A stretch of 64,000 bases of DNA from Reticulitermes speratus (GCA_021186555.1 JAJKFL010000007.1:25363177-25427176), one strand, 5' to 3'. Positions 1-11,665 are shown, counted from the first letter of the stretch. Notes: generated by a model not told the origin, from the letters alone. Numbers and translations are program-made.

Positions 1-58
1 CTAGCAACGAATCTCCGTATCTCCTGAACAGGAGGTTCTGAAGAAGTGAACAATTCCT

Positions 59-150
59 TGCTCTTTCCCAGATTCGAACCCCGGATCGACCAGCCCGTGG
101 CGTAGTCACAGTTCATTCTGTTCGCCAAAGCCCCAAGTAACCTCCCCCCC
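59..150 (-). repeat. SINE A fragment, tRNA-like head
   Basis: Contains gattcgaaccccggatcg followed by cagcccgtggcgtagtcac, the reverse complement of the B box and anticodon-arm region shared by all SINE A copies here. The body is missing. Confidence 0.65.
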
Positions 151-354
151 CTCCCCTGGGGAGCATTAAAAGCTGGTTCACTGCCGTCGTAATACGGATA
201 TATCAGATGTCCTTTTCTGTTTTCCTGATGGATGCTCATTACAGCCGTAGGACACGGTTTTAGTGACAGATCTCGACTATCATGAAGTCAGGAAAAACTC
301 TTCTGACTCGTTATAATCCAATTCACATTCAGTGATAAACTGCAGTTCACATGA

Positions 355-600
355 ACAATAATGTCTTCTGGGACGTGACGTCATGCTGTCTGGCAGAAAT
401 TTACTGACGCTTCAAATGAACCTTGTCTCTACCTGCGGTGTAGTCGTGTCTACCCCGAAGATAAACAGAGGAGGTTCCTTTGTAAAGTCAGTAAATTTAC
501 ACCACCCTTCTAGCGCAAATATTTAGGCATGTGGTTCCTCCGAAACGTCGGTAATTTTCTACTAGATTACGTGGCGTCACATCCTGTTACACCCAATCTT
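355..600. repeat. Family-2 hammerhead-like foldback repeat (degenerate)
   Basis: A minus-strand arm (cagaaatttactgacg, preceded by cttctgggacgtgacgtca) faces a plus arm (gtcagtaaatttacacc). A further ctccgaaacgtcggtaat is followed by ctactagattacgtggcgtc. The same ccgaaacgtcggtaa plus cgtcacatccca-type tail recurs near 18.5, 51.8, 58.4 and 60.6 kb. Confidence 0.5.
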
Positions 601-1044
601 CACAAAGTTCTCAAATTTCTCAAGGAGTTCATGTATCAACATCCAAATTCCGTCAGCACTTACAGATAGGAGAAAAAATTGAAACAAGTCCGCTCGCTCG
701 CTCGCGATCTGCTACACGGTCTACTTCTACGCATCTCAGCAAAACATGTTAGTACATGATAACTGTCGAGAATTGGTTGCTATGGTAACCAGAAAACAAA
801 CACTCTTAAGCATAACAGTTTTCGAACGAGAATTTGCATCCTGCGTTGGTGTTTCCGCCCACGGACACCGGAATAAGCTTACAGCCATACAATATAGGAA
901 ATACCGAACGAACAACGAGTCTTTGTCTGTATGGCATTCGTGTATGTGAAGTGTACTTAGCAGAGGCAATTAGTTGCTTAAAATGTATATGTGAAGGCAA
1001 AGTACACACCATAACACGCCACGAAGGAAAAGACACTTGAAGTA

Positions 1045-1275
1045 TAGCTGAACTATTTCTTTAAAATCGGAGCTAGATGGGGGTGGGTTATCAGCAATAC
1101 GCTCCGGCCGCTTTACCCCCAAGAAAGAGACCCGGTACCCACTGTACGTACAGGAGGCTGGATGGGTCGGAGGGCCGGCCTGAAAGGGTGGGAAAAACCT
1201 CGCTGCCACCGGGGTTCGAACCCTGCACCGTCCAGACCCTAGCGAGTCACTACCGACCACGTTATTGCGGCCCAC
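1045..1275 (-). repeat. SINE A copy
   Basis: Carries the family core ccggccgctttaccccc.agaaagagacccggtaccc and the reverse-complement B box gggttcgaaccctg, ending at the inverted tRNA-like 5' end ttattgcggccc. The pol III head is on the minus strand. Frames across it are not coding. Confidence 0.85.
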
Positions 1276-1487
1276 TATTAGTTGGTTACAAACGACTGAA
1301 AAGTGATTTGGTTTCACACACTGTTCCTTGCTCACGACATACCCGTTTATTTCGTCATGACTCTTTACAGTCTGTGATAGGACAGGTACGTAGGCCTAAT
1401 GTGCGCTAAGTACGAAAGGAGGAGGTTTTATCATTTTTATTATACATCTAATATTTTTGTAATTCATGTAATCTGACGAAGGGAGCA

Positions 1488-1690
1488 GAGGAGGAGACCT
1501 GAGCTCCTGTTTTGTGTGAGTGTGAAGCTCTGGCGACACTCAGACACACCTATCTGGGTTCCTTCTTTTTGGACCCTATGGACGTCAGAAATATAATTCT
1601 GGGGGCGATCTGGAACTTTATTAAAGGGACAGGGCTCTCATGACTTGGACTTCACGTTAAGGGGCACAAAGGGCCTTAAAAGGACTACGT
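1488..1690 (+). pseudogene. Decayed LINE 3' terminal coding sequence
   Basis: Plus-strand translation around 1520-1650 gives fragments such as CEALATLRHTYLGSFF, LDPMDVRNI and IWNFIKGTGLS. This resembles the C-terminus of insect non-LTR retrotransposon ORF2 proteins that I recall. No intact reverse transcriptase is present. Confidence 0.6.
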
Positions 1691-1720
1691 ACATCGGGAC
1701 GGAAAGGGCTCGACCCATCA

Positions 1721-1778
1721 TTCTATTGTTCTATTCTATTCTGTTCTATTCTATTCTATTCTATTCTATTCTATTCTA
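1721..1778. repeat. (TTCTA)n pentanucleotide repeat
   Basis: About eleven tandem ttcta units with occasional ttctg variants. The same motif, in one orientation or the other, recurs at 12217-12249 and 62991-63196. Confidence 0.95.
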
Positions 1779-2403
1779 ATCAGACGAAAGACGCGAAATG
1801 TAACAAACATGGCAACAACGCGAATGGTCTCAAAACCCAAACGTACGGGACAACCTGAGAACATCTTAAAGTAGTTGGTATTATAATATTAAAATGAATC
1901 TTAAACGTAACTTTTTGGTATGAACTGGATTCCAATAGGTCAAAATGTGTTCAATGGTGATTAAGCCTGTGCTTCCGTAAGGACAGGAAATTTCCTGTTC
2001 GTTGAACGAAGGCACCGTTTACGGATATGAGTGTTCAACATGAGAGTACGTGACTATACAGCGGTTACAGCAGGTAAGGCATGTGAATTTTTGTCAGTTC
2101 GAAACGCGGAGAATCTCTCAGAAATCAGGACGCTTGTTCAAATATTCATAGCTTTTGTTAACTGACATTCGAAAGTTAGAATCCTGCCGACTACAGCGGC
2201 GTGTAGACGGGGTGGCACTAACGAGCAGTTCAGAGCAGTATTTCCTTCCGGTCAGCCGGACTCTGCATACATAATAGAACAACAGTTACCTGCTTATCCG
2301 ACTGCGGCCATTCTACATATGCGGCGTGACTTTCGGTTAACAGCTTCTCACACCGAGACAGAAGTCTAGCATCGTGTCCATTTCCGACGGACGTATACAA
2401 AAG
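1779..2403. other. No recognisable feature
   Basis: AT-rich sequence without a long frame, tandem structure or match to other repeats in the window. Confidence 0.5.
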
Positions 2404-2938
2404 CAACAAGACAGGCAATGTACTATAACGTAACATTGAGGCGCGTTCGCGTAAGCATTGTTGCCGTGGAAAAAGCAATAAGTATTACATATTGTGAGTG
2501 TGTGTCTGTAGCCTTAGTTATCCAGCATGCAAAGCGCATGCGCCGTATTATGTCATCTGTGACCTGTATGGCTCTACCATATTTTTCCACATTATCTCAT
2601 AAACGGAACCATTTTCTGAAAAACGTTATTGAACATAAAATGTGTGTTTTGATTTTCTCTACAACGTTTGTCTGAAACATTTCTCATTCTAAGAAGAATT
2701 CAGTGAGATATTATCATAAATGTACATAGGTCTCGATACAAAGTACCCGTTATTCTTGTCAGACTCTAACCAAATTTGAATTTTCTTGACATATTTTCGA
2801 AAAAAATATTCAAATATAAAATTTCATGCAAATCCGTCCAGTGGGAGCCGAGTTGCTCTATGTGGACGGCCGGACGGACGGACAGACATGAGGAAGCTGA
2901 TAGTCGCTTTTCACAGTTTTGCGGACGCGTCTAAGACC
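2404..2938. repeat. Dispersed repeat H, copy 1
   Basis: Starts aacaagacaggcaatgtac and matches 24043-24579 over its whole length with many substitutions. Near its end it has the phrase ccgtccagtgggagccgag followed by gacggacggacagacatg, a polar motif common next to insect repeats of unclear class. No protein is recognisable. Confidence 0.8.
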
Positions 2939-3119
2939 AGACCTTACGGCCGTTACACGTTTCGAAACTTTGATAGACTTTACGGAGTAATATCAGAAAT
3001 TCCACTATGCGACGCGACGGACGGTGAACCCACTCAGAGACGTGACAGAGATAGTGTGGATTCGGACGGCTATCTCGTTATCTGCAAATAATTTCGTGCC
3101 GAACGACGAATGTTCTGGA

Positions 3120-3282
3120 CAGGGGTGCGTAATTTTTCCAAAAAATCTAGGAGCCGCCTCAAAATTCTAGGCGCCACAAGTGTGACATGAAGCAAGCTCC
3201 CTACTGAGGACACACATATTAGCCTCCACAGTAAAAAAAAAAAAATTCAGTCGACCAGGCGCCTTGTATTTGTGCACCCCTC
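3120..3282. mobile_element. hAT-like MITE
   Basis: Begins caggggtgcg and ends gtgcacccctc, hAT-type terminal inverted repeats. The flanking 8-mers gttctgga (3112-3119) and ggtctggc (3283-3290) agree at 6 of 8 positions, as expected for an old 8-bp target duplication. No transposase. Confidence 0.7.
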
Positions 3283-3431
3283 GGTCTGGCCATCTTCAAC
3301 TGTCAGTCTGGGAGGTCTGGCTAACTGAGAGGTATCAGGAGGTAAAAAACTGACGTTCACGCACATACAAAGACACTAAACTTGTTTTTCCACAAACACG
3401 ACAGGAAATATAATTTTATCGGAAGAAAATA

Positions 3432-3613
3432 AGTCGAACTCGGTTATAACATCGGTTTAATGCCACACCTCGTCTATAACGTCAGATATTCTGTGGTACC
3501 AATTAATTCCTCACTGTTAACCATAACGTTACCCTACTCGGTTATAACAACACTCGTTTATAACGACACAAAATATTCAGTCCCTTTCATGACGTTATAA
3601 CCGAGTTCGACTG
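3432..3613. mobile_element. TA-flanked MITE C, copy 1
   Basis: Begins agtcgaactcggttataac and ends ccgagttcgactg, flanked by TA on both sides. Terminal repeats of cagtcgaaccyggttataacg type and TA duplications fit the pogo/Tigger branch of Tc1/mariner. Sibling copies are at 15230, 36107 and 60212. Confidence 0.85.
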
Positions 3614-3900
3614 TAACAGAGAGAGAAAGGAAAAATACGGGAGAGGAGAACAAAGTAAAAACAAAAGAGCTATATAACAATGGAAAGTAGGAAACAAAGG
3701 AAAAAGGACAATTTGAAGAAAAGAAAAATGAAATAATAAAGACATTACGGAGAATAGAAGGCAGAGAAGGGGGGGGGGGGGGAAGAGGAGAAAAGTTGCA
3801 ACAAGGCAAGAAAACCAAAGACGGCATAAAATATATATGAAAGAAAGAAAAAGAGTAATAAAGTAAGAAACCAAGACACAAATAAAGAGAAAGAAAGTCA
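3614..3900. repeat. Purine-rich low-complexity tract
   Basis: Almost only A and G on the plus strand, with a run of 13 G near 3770. The open frames on the opposite strand (F/S/L-rich) come from this composition and are not genes. Confidence 0.85.
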
Positions 3901-4659
3901 CTTACGTAACAATCACCGTCTTAAGTTAGTCTCTGAATTTTATTCCCGGAATATGGAAGTAAATTATTTGTTAGCAATATTCATTTCTTTATTCCGAGGA
4001 TGTTGGAAAAAAAAAAACCGAGCAACAACTGCGTCTCTAATTAATCTTTCACACAGTCCGATCACGACGTACACACGAGGACACACACACACACACACGT
4101 ATTGACTTCGGCACAGTCGCAACTCACGAGATCAATAAGCTGTGCAGACGGACGTTCCTGATTCTTCATTACACGTCACCAACTTGTAATTCCAGCAATA
4201 AATAAAGAAACGAACAGCGGTGCTTCCCACCACGTAATTTGACTGCAGCGAATCGCAATCAGCTGTTACAGGCTCAAGCACAGAACGTCTGAAACTCAAC
4301 AAAGCATTTGGTACCTTGTACTAATGTAGCTATTGTTACGTAACAATTCCCCGTGGGGTTTTAAAGTGTGTTACGTTCTAGCCAGAAACTTGGCAATTCT
4401 TCTGGCGTAGATATAAATAAACGCCCCTCTTGTCCTTTTCCGTTCTTCCAAATGGCTGCAATTCGAGAGACTTCATCAAAAAGATGTCTGAATATCCACA
4501 CGTGCTACATGTCCTATATCCTGACGAAGTAGACGTGGACATAAATAGCAGCACGTACTGGAAACAGAAACTTACGAAAATATGTCGACTTGATAGGAAT
4601 GAACGATACAGAATGTGTAAACAATTCTTAATTTATTCAGGCCATCTCTTCTTCTTATT

Positions 4660-5095
4660 CTCCTTCTTCTTCCAATGGTGCTACATCCCCCGGTGGGACT
4701 TGACCTCCTCAATGACGTTCCGCCACTCCTCCCATGACAGCACATTAAGTCTCCAATTTCTACATCCAACCCTTGTGACATCCTCCTCTGACTCACCTCA
4801 CCACCTCAACTTCGGTCTGCCTCTTTTATCTACCTCCAATTCCTCCCGGTTTAGTACAAAGGACTGTCCTTTACACGGTCACTTTCTTCCAACCTCATCA
4901 CATGTCCAGCCCATCTTAGTCTACCAAGCTTAATAAACGTCAAGACATCATGTTCATCATAGAGCTTACATATTTCAAAGTTTCTGCGCCTCCTCCAACA
5001 TCCATTTTCAAGTACCGGGCCAAATATTTTCCGTAGAACTTTCCTCTCAAAAGACCTAAGAAGAATTTCGCCTTGTTATCTAGTATTCTTGAGAA
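4660..5095 (-). pseudogene. LINE reverse transcriptase C-terminal relic (minus)
   Basis: Minus-strand reading around 4870-5040 gives GCWRRRRNFEICKLYDEHD, VLTFIKLGRLRWAGHVMRL and EESDRVK. This is the region downstream of the reverse transcriptase domain in common insect LINEs. Upstream and downstream frames are interrupted by stops. Confidence 0.8.
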
Positions 5096-5335
5096 GATTA
5101 TCATGGAGGAAAGGTTGAAGGCAGAAGACCACGAGGAAGGACTGCTAATAGATGGGTAGATCAGGTGAAGAGGATCACTGATCTGCCTCTCCAACGATCC
5201 TTGAGGAAAGCCGAGGACCGTCCAGGATGGCGACTCTACATACAGGATGTGTAATATAGACGTTACAGTGGGGTCCCGACACTCAGCAATGAGTGAAACG
5301 ACTAGAGAAGAAGAATCTAGTATTCTTACGACAGA
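5096..5335 (+). pseudogene. Second LINE 3' relic (plus), back to back with the first
   Basis: Plus-strand translation gives GRRPRGRTANRWVDQVKR, then RKAEDRPGWRLYIQDV and a stop, then tail sequence ending cactcagcaatgagtga. It resembles the RGRP..RW ending of another LINE lineage. It points away from the relic at 4660-5095, so two insertions meet here. Confidence 0.75.
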
Positions 5336-5407
5336 AAAATAAAGGCGAGTGTTCTGCACTGGATGAAAATGCTGTGAAGACTGAGATGAATCGGAGCTAC
5401 ATCTAAA

Positions 5408-5603
5408 GATTCAGTTCGTACCGCGCAGTAAACACAATGCGTCTCGGTATAAAAACAAATCAGTTAATGTTGTATAGGGAAATAATCGCTGTTTGTTCTG
5501 AGATCCATACAAAACAACAAAATGTGTTCTGTGGGCATAATGATAACTTGTCTAATGCTGAAGCAGGTGGCACATAAAGTAACCACTGGGCTTCATAAGC
5601 AGG
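5408..5603. mobile_element. piggyBac-like MITE F, partial copy
   Basis: Shares gattcagttcgtaccgcgca and gttctgtgggcataatgat with copies at 20725, 33946, 39292, 52103 and 53118. It stops at a TTAA (5604-5607), the typical piggyBac duplication. Confidence 0.65.
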
Positions 5604-5699
5604 TTAAGAGCTGTGAAGTGTCATCTGCAAGACCACTGAGATGGGAGAATAAAATAAGATGCAGTAAACCTGCATGACAATGGTGGAAATTATATAATA

Positions 5700-5850
5700 A
5701 ACTATCTTCTACTCCCGCTTTGTATTCGGCAGCCCTGAGTTCAAATCTCATGACGGCGATTTGTTATTATGGGATTTATAGTGGGTTTTCTCATTCCCTC
5801 CAGGCGAATACGGGCACAGATCTTGAAACCAGACACTTCAGTCATATTTA
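5700..5850 (+). repeat. tRNA-derived SINE-like fragment
   Basis: gttcaaatctcatgacggcg resembles a degenerate B box, followed by gggatttatagtgggttttc, a pattern seen in insect SINEs. No second copy in the window. Confidence 0.4.
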
Positions 5851-6040
5851 ATACTCTATCCACTACGGTTCGACGTTAATTAATTGCAAAACCTGGCCCA
5901 CGGGGCACACTGGCGTAGTTGCCCCAGGGCCCCGGAGTCTTTCAGAATAAAACAAATCGTAGCTACATCTAACTTTCATCTTTCATACAATCCCCAGTCC
6001 TTTCACAGTCAAATGAGCTGCAGGCTTGCGCGTATAAGTA

Positions 6041-6323
6041 AAGGTAAAGTTCTCCCTAGAATGGGCCATGAAGGCCCAGAAGGAGAGTAGAGGTATAGCT
6101 CTACTCTTTCTTTAACCTCGGCGCTAGATGGGGGTGGGTGGTCAACGCACGCCCCGGCCGCTTTACCCCGGGAAAGAGACCCGGTACCCACTGTATAAGA
6201 GGCTGGGTGGGCCCTAAGGCCGGTCTGGACGGGCGCGAAAAATCTCACCCCCCACCGGGATTCGATCCTCAGACTGTCCAGCCCGTAGCAAGTCGCTATA
6301 CCAACTACGCTATCCCGGCCCGC
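6041..6323 (-). repeat. SINE A, near full length
   Basis: Runs from the 3' end aaggtaaagttctccctaga to the inverted tRNA-like 5' end tatcccggccc. Contains the whole family body and the reverse-complement B box gggattcgatcctc. Pol III transcription would start at the right end. Confidence 0.9.
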
Positions 6324-7324
6324 AACTTGTAGATATAGCAACAAATTATAAGAAAACTTCTACAAATATGTGCCAGAACTCTTGAAAACAACTAATTCGG
6401 AATTTCTGTCAAAAACGAAATAACACTGCTAGGTTTCAGATGCAATAACCAGGCAAGACGGTGCCTACCATTACTTTTACGTACAGAACTGAAACCGTAT
6501 ATATTAGCTGGAAGACACGAATCTTCCGATAGTCCTGGCTTTTCCTCCCTTTTGCTGATGAAAATTTCACAACGCGTTTCCGTCCGCCGATACGTCACAA
6601 ACTGTGCAACTGAGCTGCTCAATCACTGCCGTACAAGAAGCTGGAATTTAGGGCACTGGCAAAAATCTGAACAAACCGCGAACTTAGGTATGGGACAAGC
6701 AGCGTCAGTTGAGGGACAGAGAGATGTTTAGTTCCCGTACCTAGCTGGCCAATTAGATGTTTAAATCAGTCGAATGTAGAAACATTCAGAAGGCTGAGCA
6801 TCGCTGACACCAAAGGCTGCGACTGGAGATGATCCCTAGCCGGTTCTAACCACCCTTCAGCCTCAGAACCTAATCACGCACTTAACGTTTGCATATTTAT
6901 TAGATCAGAACAATTCTACATATCAAAAATACACGCAGACAGGCTAAACAAAACGTTTTATTAAAGACAATTACAACATCGAAATTAAAAACTGCCAACT
7001 GTAATTTCTGAATGCTGGCCTCTCGCTTCTAAAACGGCAAACGCTAACAGCCATGTCCAGAAGGGTCACCATTTAGTGTCCACTTTGTTAAAACTATCAG
7101 AATTGAGATCAGGTTACAAAACATTAAATGTGTGACACTTTTTCGGCCATCCGTCTCTTCTCCATCATTCGTTTCCTCCACTTCATCACCCTCCACCAAT
7201 TCCTTCCGCCATCTGTTCTATCCATCTGTTTCACTCTCCCTCCCGCCACCACCTTTCAACCATCCATCCATTCCTTCCAAATTTCCTCCACCGTTTCCTC
7301 TCACCTGTCCTGCATCAATTCTTC
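6324..7324. other. No recognisable gene; C/T-rich end
   Basis: Mixed single-copy-like sequence. From about 7140 it becomes pyrimidine-rich with cattccttcc-type simple repeats, which continue after the SINE at 7640-7740. Confidence 0.5.
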
Positions 7325-7337
7325 CTCTTCATCTGTA

Positions 7338-7628
7338 AAAGGTAAAGTTGTCCTTGTGCTTAATTAAAAAAACAATGCAATACAGGCCTATGGGAGAATG
7401 GAGGTAGGGCTCCACTCAATGACCTCGGCACTAAATGTAGGTACATGATCACCTTCATGTTCCGGGGAAAGTTCCATCGGTCCTCGTTGAAGAGGGGGCT
7501 GTGTAGGCCCAGAGCTGACAGCACATTTGCAAAAGAAAAAAAAATTCTTCTCCCGACCGGGAATCGAACCTCGACTCTTCAGTCATCCAGCCCGTAGCCT
7601 AGTCCCTACAAAGACTGAGCGATCCAGT
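7338..7628 (-). repeat. SINE A copy with target duplication
   Basis: Starts aaaggtaaagttgtccttg and ends in the inverted tRNA-like head after gggaatcgaacctcgactc. ctcttcatc occurs at 7325-7333 and again at 7633-7641, a likely 9-bp target duplication inside a C/T-rich tract. The body is diverged. Confidence 0.8.
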
Positions 7629-8077
7629 TCTTCTCTTCATCCATTTCTTCTCCACTGAACTCCCTTTACACCTCTTTACTCTTCATCCATCCATCCTTCC
7701 TGTCCTTCCTTCACCCTTCACTGCATGTCCTCCCTCTCCATCAATATAACCATTCACGAGACGCGAAGTGTTACACAAGACACATCTGCCTTCCATTGCT
7801 CATTCCAAAGTTATGAAGTACTTAAATGTTATACGTAAAACGAAAGATGCAGTGAAATGTTCTTCCAAGTGGTTCATTTGAAGCACTCAAAGTATTCTGG
7901 TTCACGTTAACCTGTTTAAACACCTGCACCATCTACAAAGTTCAACAATATTGTAAACTGGCAGCAAAATAACAAGAGTAGTGGAGGTCCGCCGTAACTT
8001 CTACAAGTACACCCACACCACAGCCGCACACTATGTCCGCTGCATCATTATCAAGGTTCAGACCACGGTTAGCGATC

Positions 8078-8250
8078 GATGGAACCTGGAGCATTGTGAT
8101 GTTGCCCATTATTTATCAGCTTCAACTGTCTCGATTCAGCCTATCCTTGTCATCTAGGGACTAACGGCAGGCAATTGGCCATGCATCTGTCATGAGCACG
8201 ACGGAATGCCTCACATACGGCGTCGTGCGGTGTGCTTTCTTTGCATTCAG
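8078..8250. repeat. Dispersed repeat K, copy 1
   Basis: cattgtgatgttgcccattatt and the following 120 bases align with 13398-13570 (cactgtgatgtttcctatta). Diverged pair, class unknown. Confidence 0.5.
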
Positions 8251-8624
8251 GAGTTCACAAATTCAGCACGGGGTTTCTAACGTCGAACTCATATCCTCTT
8301 GACTGAAGACCCGTCAGCTAGTCGCATACCCGATTACATATTAGAGGAAGAGATTTTCAAGGTTGAACAGCCTCCCTGCCCCCCAAACTTAGGAACTCGG
8401 TCTGATACACAAAATATACTGTGTATCACAGACTGTGTCTCTAGAATTCTATTAGCCCCTTCCTCTTCCTCATCGTTCTGTAGATTTAAACTTTGACGTC
8501 ACCTTCGACATCGTCTTCACACATTCTATCTACATGATCCTCCCATCTCTTCTTACACACTCAATTACTCAGAACTTTTTGAAATATATCAGCATATTTT
8601 TATCGAATCTATATTCAGCTACGT

Positions 8625-8960
8625 GTCCTATTCTTTGTCTAATCATGTATACTCACCCAAATGTCCTACTATTTGTCTAATCATGTATACTCACCCAAAT
8701 GTCCTACTATTTGTCTAATCATGTATACTCACCCAAATGTCCTACTATTTGTCTAATCATGTATACTCACCCAAATGTCCTACTATTTGTCTAATCATGT
8801 ATACTCACCCAAATGTCCTACTATTTGTCTAATCGTGTACTCGTATACTCACCCAAATGTCCTACTATTTGTCTAATCATGTATACTCACCCAAATGTCC
8901 TACTATTTGTCTAATCGTGTATATTCTGCCAAATGTCCAACTGTTTATGTAACCGTGAAT
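8625..8960. repeat. 38-bp tandem array
   Basis: About eight head-to-tail copies of a 38-base unit containing tatactcacccaaatgtcc and tactatttgtctaatcatg. The inner copies are nearly identical; the right edge decays gradually. Confidence 0.95.
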
Positions 8961-9941
8961 ACCCATCTAAGTTTCTAACCGTGCATATTTAGCCACGTTC
9001 CAATTACCTGCCGCTACCATTCATGTTTATAAACCCTTCATACTCTACCACAATTGAACTAATGCTTTGTATAATTTCAAATACACATCTTGACAACATC
9101 TTGAACGGTCTCTTTTTAATATTTCACTTATTCTTACGAAAGCTCGTCTTGTTTTCCAAACTTTCTCGGCATCTGACCTCGCTACATTTTCTAAATATTT
9201 AAATACACGTATTTGTTCTACTGATTTATCATGTACAAGCAGAACAGTTATTATTACATCTCAACAGTTTACCTTCAAAGGCGGAATGTCTTGTAAATGT
9301 CAAGTGAAGACATTCAGATTTAAGGCCGCTGCATGCATGCAAACATTTCAACGAGCAGAACTAGGCAGTTCAAGATATCAGCGCCATGCCACTGAACTGA
9401 CATAACGTTACAACCCAGTTCACTTCTGAAACGAATTGAAAATCGATTTCGAATGAGAGAAACAAAATACTCCTCTTGAAATATGCAGAACAGCTCTTTC
9501 AAAAATTCGTTCACTGACTCAAAAAGAAAAAAAACACACACACACACACACACATACCGATGCCATTCTGCATCTACATGACAGTTAGGGATCAATATCT
9601 CAAACAAAATCTTTGAAGAAAAGAGCAGCAAATTACTAAAAAGGCAGACATGAGATCCATAAACGATTCCCAAGGTACACTGACAGTATTCATAAGAGAA
9701 TGGAATTTCAAATATTTTACATTCACATCAGAGCAGACCTCTGAGTAAATATCGTATTCTCTGGGTTAAAAGTAACTTCTCTTTACTTTCCGGCATGATG
9801 TAAGGTTATAGAAAATGTTCACAGTCTTCAGAAAGCGAAGAGCAGCATATAAAAGAACTTTACAAACTTCACATCAGTTTCTTCTCTGTCAGAATACGTA
9901 TTTTCTTGTACATACCATAAATGTCATGCTATACGCATAAC
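8961..9941. other. No gene recognised; short (AC)n at 9535-9555
   Basis: AT-rich intronic-type DNA. The 117-aa frame around 9320-9673 crosses the (AC)n run and has no recognisable motif. Confidence 0.5.
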
Positions 9942-10035
9942 TGTGTATAATACTAATTAATACTGTTTTACACCAACCAAATACACTTATTTATTTAAAG
10001 AACACTAAAATATTCTTTAAAATATTAGATAAAAA

Positions 10036-10079
10036 CCCCAACATATGTTTCGGCTTATCGATAAGCCATCTTCAGGGGG
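10036..10079 (-). ncRNA. Hammerhead-ribozyme-like core, left arm of element a
   Basis: Minus strand: CCCC then CTGAAGA (fits CUGANGA), one extra T, stem II ggcttatcgataagcc, GAAA, a four-pair stem III acat/atgt without loop, then T at the cleavage position (10040) and GGGG closing stem I with CCCC. All core positions fit except the extra base after A9. Confidence 0.65.
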
Positions 10080-10212
10080 TGTCACAACTGCTTGTTTTTA
10101 AAATCACGTACACATATTGGTCCTCTGTTGAGGAGTATAGTCATCACTATATCTCACTAGGCTTTCTTTCACCACTTATTAGTGAACAAATGCGTTCTAA
10201 AAAGTTGTGACA

Positions 10213-10256
10213 CCCCCTGAAGATGGCATATCGATAAGCCGAAACATATGTAGGGG
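10213..10256 (+). ncRNA. Hammerhead-ribozyme-like core, right arm of element a
   Basis: CCCC (10213-10216), CTGAAGA (10217-10223), T, stem II ggc..gcc with one mismatch, GAAAC, palindromic stem III acatatgt, A at 10252 as cleavage-site base, GGGG (10253-10256). Confidence 0.65.
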
Positions 10257-10380
10257 TTTTTATCTAATATTTTATAGAATATTTTAGTGTTCTTTAAATA
10301 AATAAGTGCATTTGGTTGGTGTAAAACAGTATTAATGTTCAAAAATGCACGGTGATGTTAGAATAAAGTTTTGTGTATAA

Positions 10381-11054
10381 CACATTTAAACAGTGCGACC
10401 AAGCCACGTAACTTTATACACACAGTAAGTTATGTTCATCAGAAATGGATTATGTAACTTACAAATTACCTGATGGCACATACACTTCCGCCTCAGTGTG
10501 TACCATAACCTGCATTTTATTAGAATGTAAGCGCCAGTTACTTCATACTTCGAATCACGAGAAATGACACGCAACATTGTGCCGCGTAGGGCGTTAACGT
10601 AATGTAACACATTTGAGAAACCAGGGTATATATATATGGCAGGGTAACTGTAAAACGAAGCTTAAAGAAACTGTATGATGATTATGCAGAAGAGGCTTAA
10701 GTTAGCGACCAGCAGCGGAGTCTTTTGAACACAGTAATAAAGCATTGGGTTTCCACAAGAAGCATGGAACTTACAGACTGCCTCAGGGACTGTTCGCTTC
10801 TTAACAAAGAACCTGTTTAGCGGGGTTAATCTGATGGATATAATCACTTTGGTGATAATTAGATGAGCTGATCTTTTGTGAAGCAGAGATTTCAATGGCT
10901 GGTTGATTAAGTAGGGGGTTGATTGTTCCCTTTGTTTATAGCCGAAGATGTTTTATAAAATGCTCAGAAAGGAACTGTCCGTGCAAATGACACATTTTGC
11001 GGAGAGTAAATCTTAAAATGACAAAATTACAAAAAGATCTGTATTCCACAAGAA
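10381..11054. other. No recognisable feature
   Basis: AT-rich, with a short (TA)n at 10629-10637. No repeat match within the window. Confidence 0.45.
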
Positions 11055-11350
11055 AGAAAAGTAAAGTCTTGGTGTTTAATTAAGCACCATGCCATGAGGA
11101 CAAATGGCGAATGCAGGTATAGCTCCACGCATTCTTAACCTCGGTTCTAGATGGAGTAAGTGTTCAACTTCACATCTCGGCCGATTTATCCCGGGTAGGA
11201 CAGCCTCCGATACCGACCGGATATTACATGTGTGGGCACCAGAACTGACCTGAATGCTACTGACAGGACAGAAATCTCTTGCTCTTATCTGGAACGTAAC
11301 TCTGACCCATCGGCCGTTCATCCCCTAGCCTAGCCGCTATATGGACTGAC
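11055..11350 (-). repeat. SINE A, diverged copy
   Basis: Retains caggtatagctccacgcatt, cttaacctcggttctagatg and a ccgatttatcccgggta equivalent of the family core. The tRNA-like head at the right is badly decayed. Confidence 0.7.
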
Positions 11351-11559
11351 GGTAAATAGGCCGGATTGTGACTGTAACCACTCAAGTCCATCTAGAGCTT
11401 TCTAGGCCTAGGAAGGCTGGAACTTAACACAAAAGCCGGCAGAGATGAGGAAGCACCTAGCGCCATCGTTCCCACCATCCACACGACTTTAATCCGTGGC
11501 CTCAGTAAAGGGACAAAGCCTAGAATGCGTGCGGCTTTAATTATACTCACAACTGTATG

Positions 11560-11665
11560 TTTATTTAGTTCTTCAATCGCACCAACAAATTATATTTACA
11601 CATGTTTTTTGGTACCTAGTTTCGGCTCGGGGACTGAGCCATCATCAGGCCGTTACCAAAAAGCT
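11560..11665 (-). ncRNA. Solo hammerhead-like core
   Basis: Minus strand: CTGATGA (11648-11642), T, stem II ggctc/gagcc with a 7-nt loop, GAAAC, and a short stem III ac(tag)gt. TTTGG and CCAAA could pair as a distal stem I, but the bases next to the core do not pair. A region like the other elements' arms (ttatatttacacatg..) follows, with no inverted partner. Confidence 0.5.

Larger units (their letters stand above)
9951..10371. mobile_element. Palindromic hammerhead element a
   Basis: Two inverted arms of about 80 bp plus ribozyme-like cores (9959-10085 and 10206-10333) surround a unique centre. It ends with aaaatgcacggtgatgtta. The 9-mer tgtgtataa at 9942-9950 and 10372-10380 is a likely target duplication. 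Both arms carry ctgaaga, a stem II and gaaac. No coding capacity. Confidence 0.8.

Noticed and set aside
4430..4933. 167-residue plus frame
   Set aside because: Antisense to a LINE relic whose minus strand gives recognisable retroelement residues.
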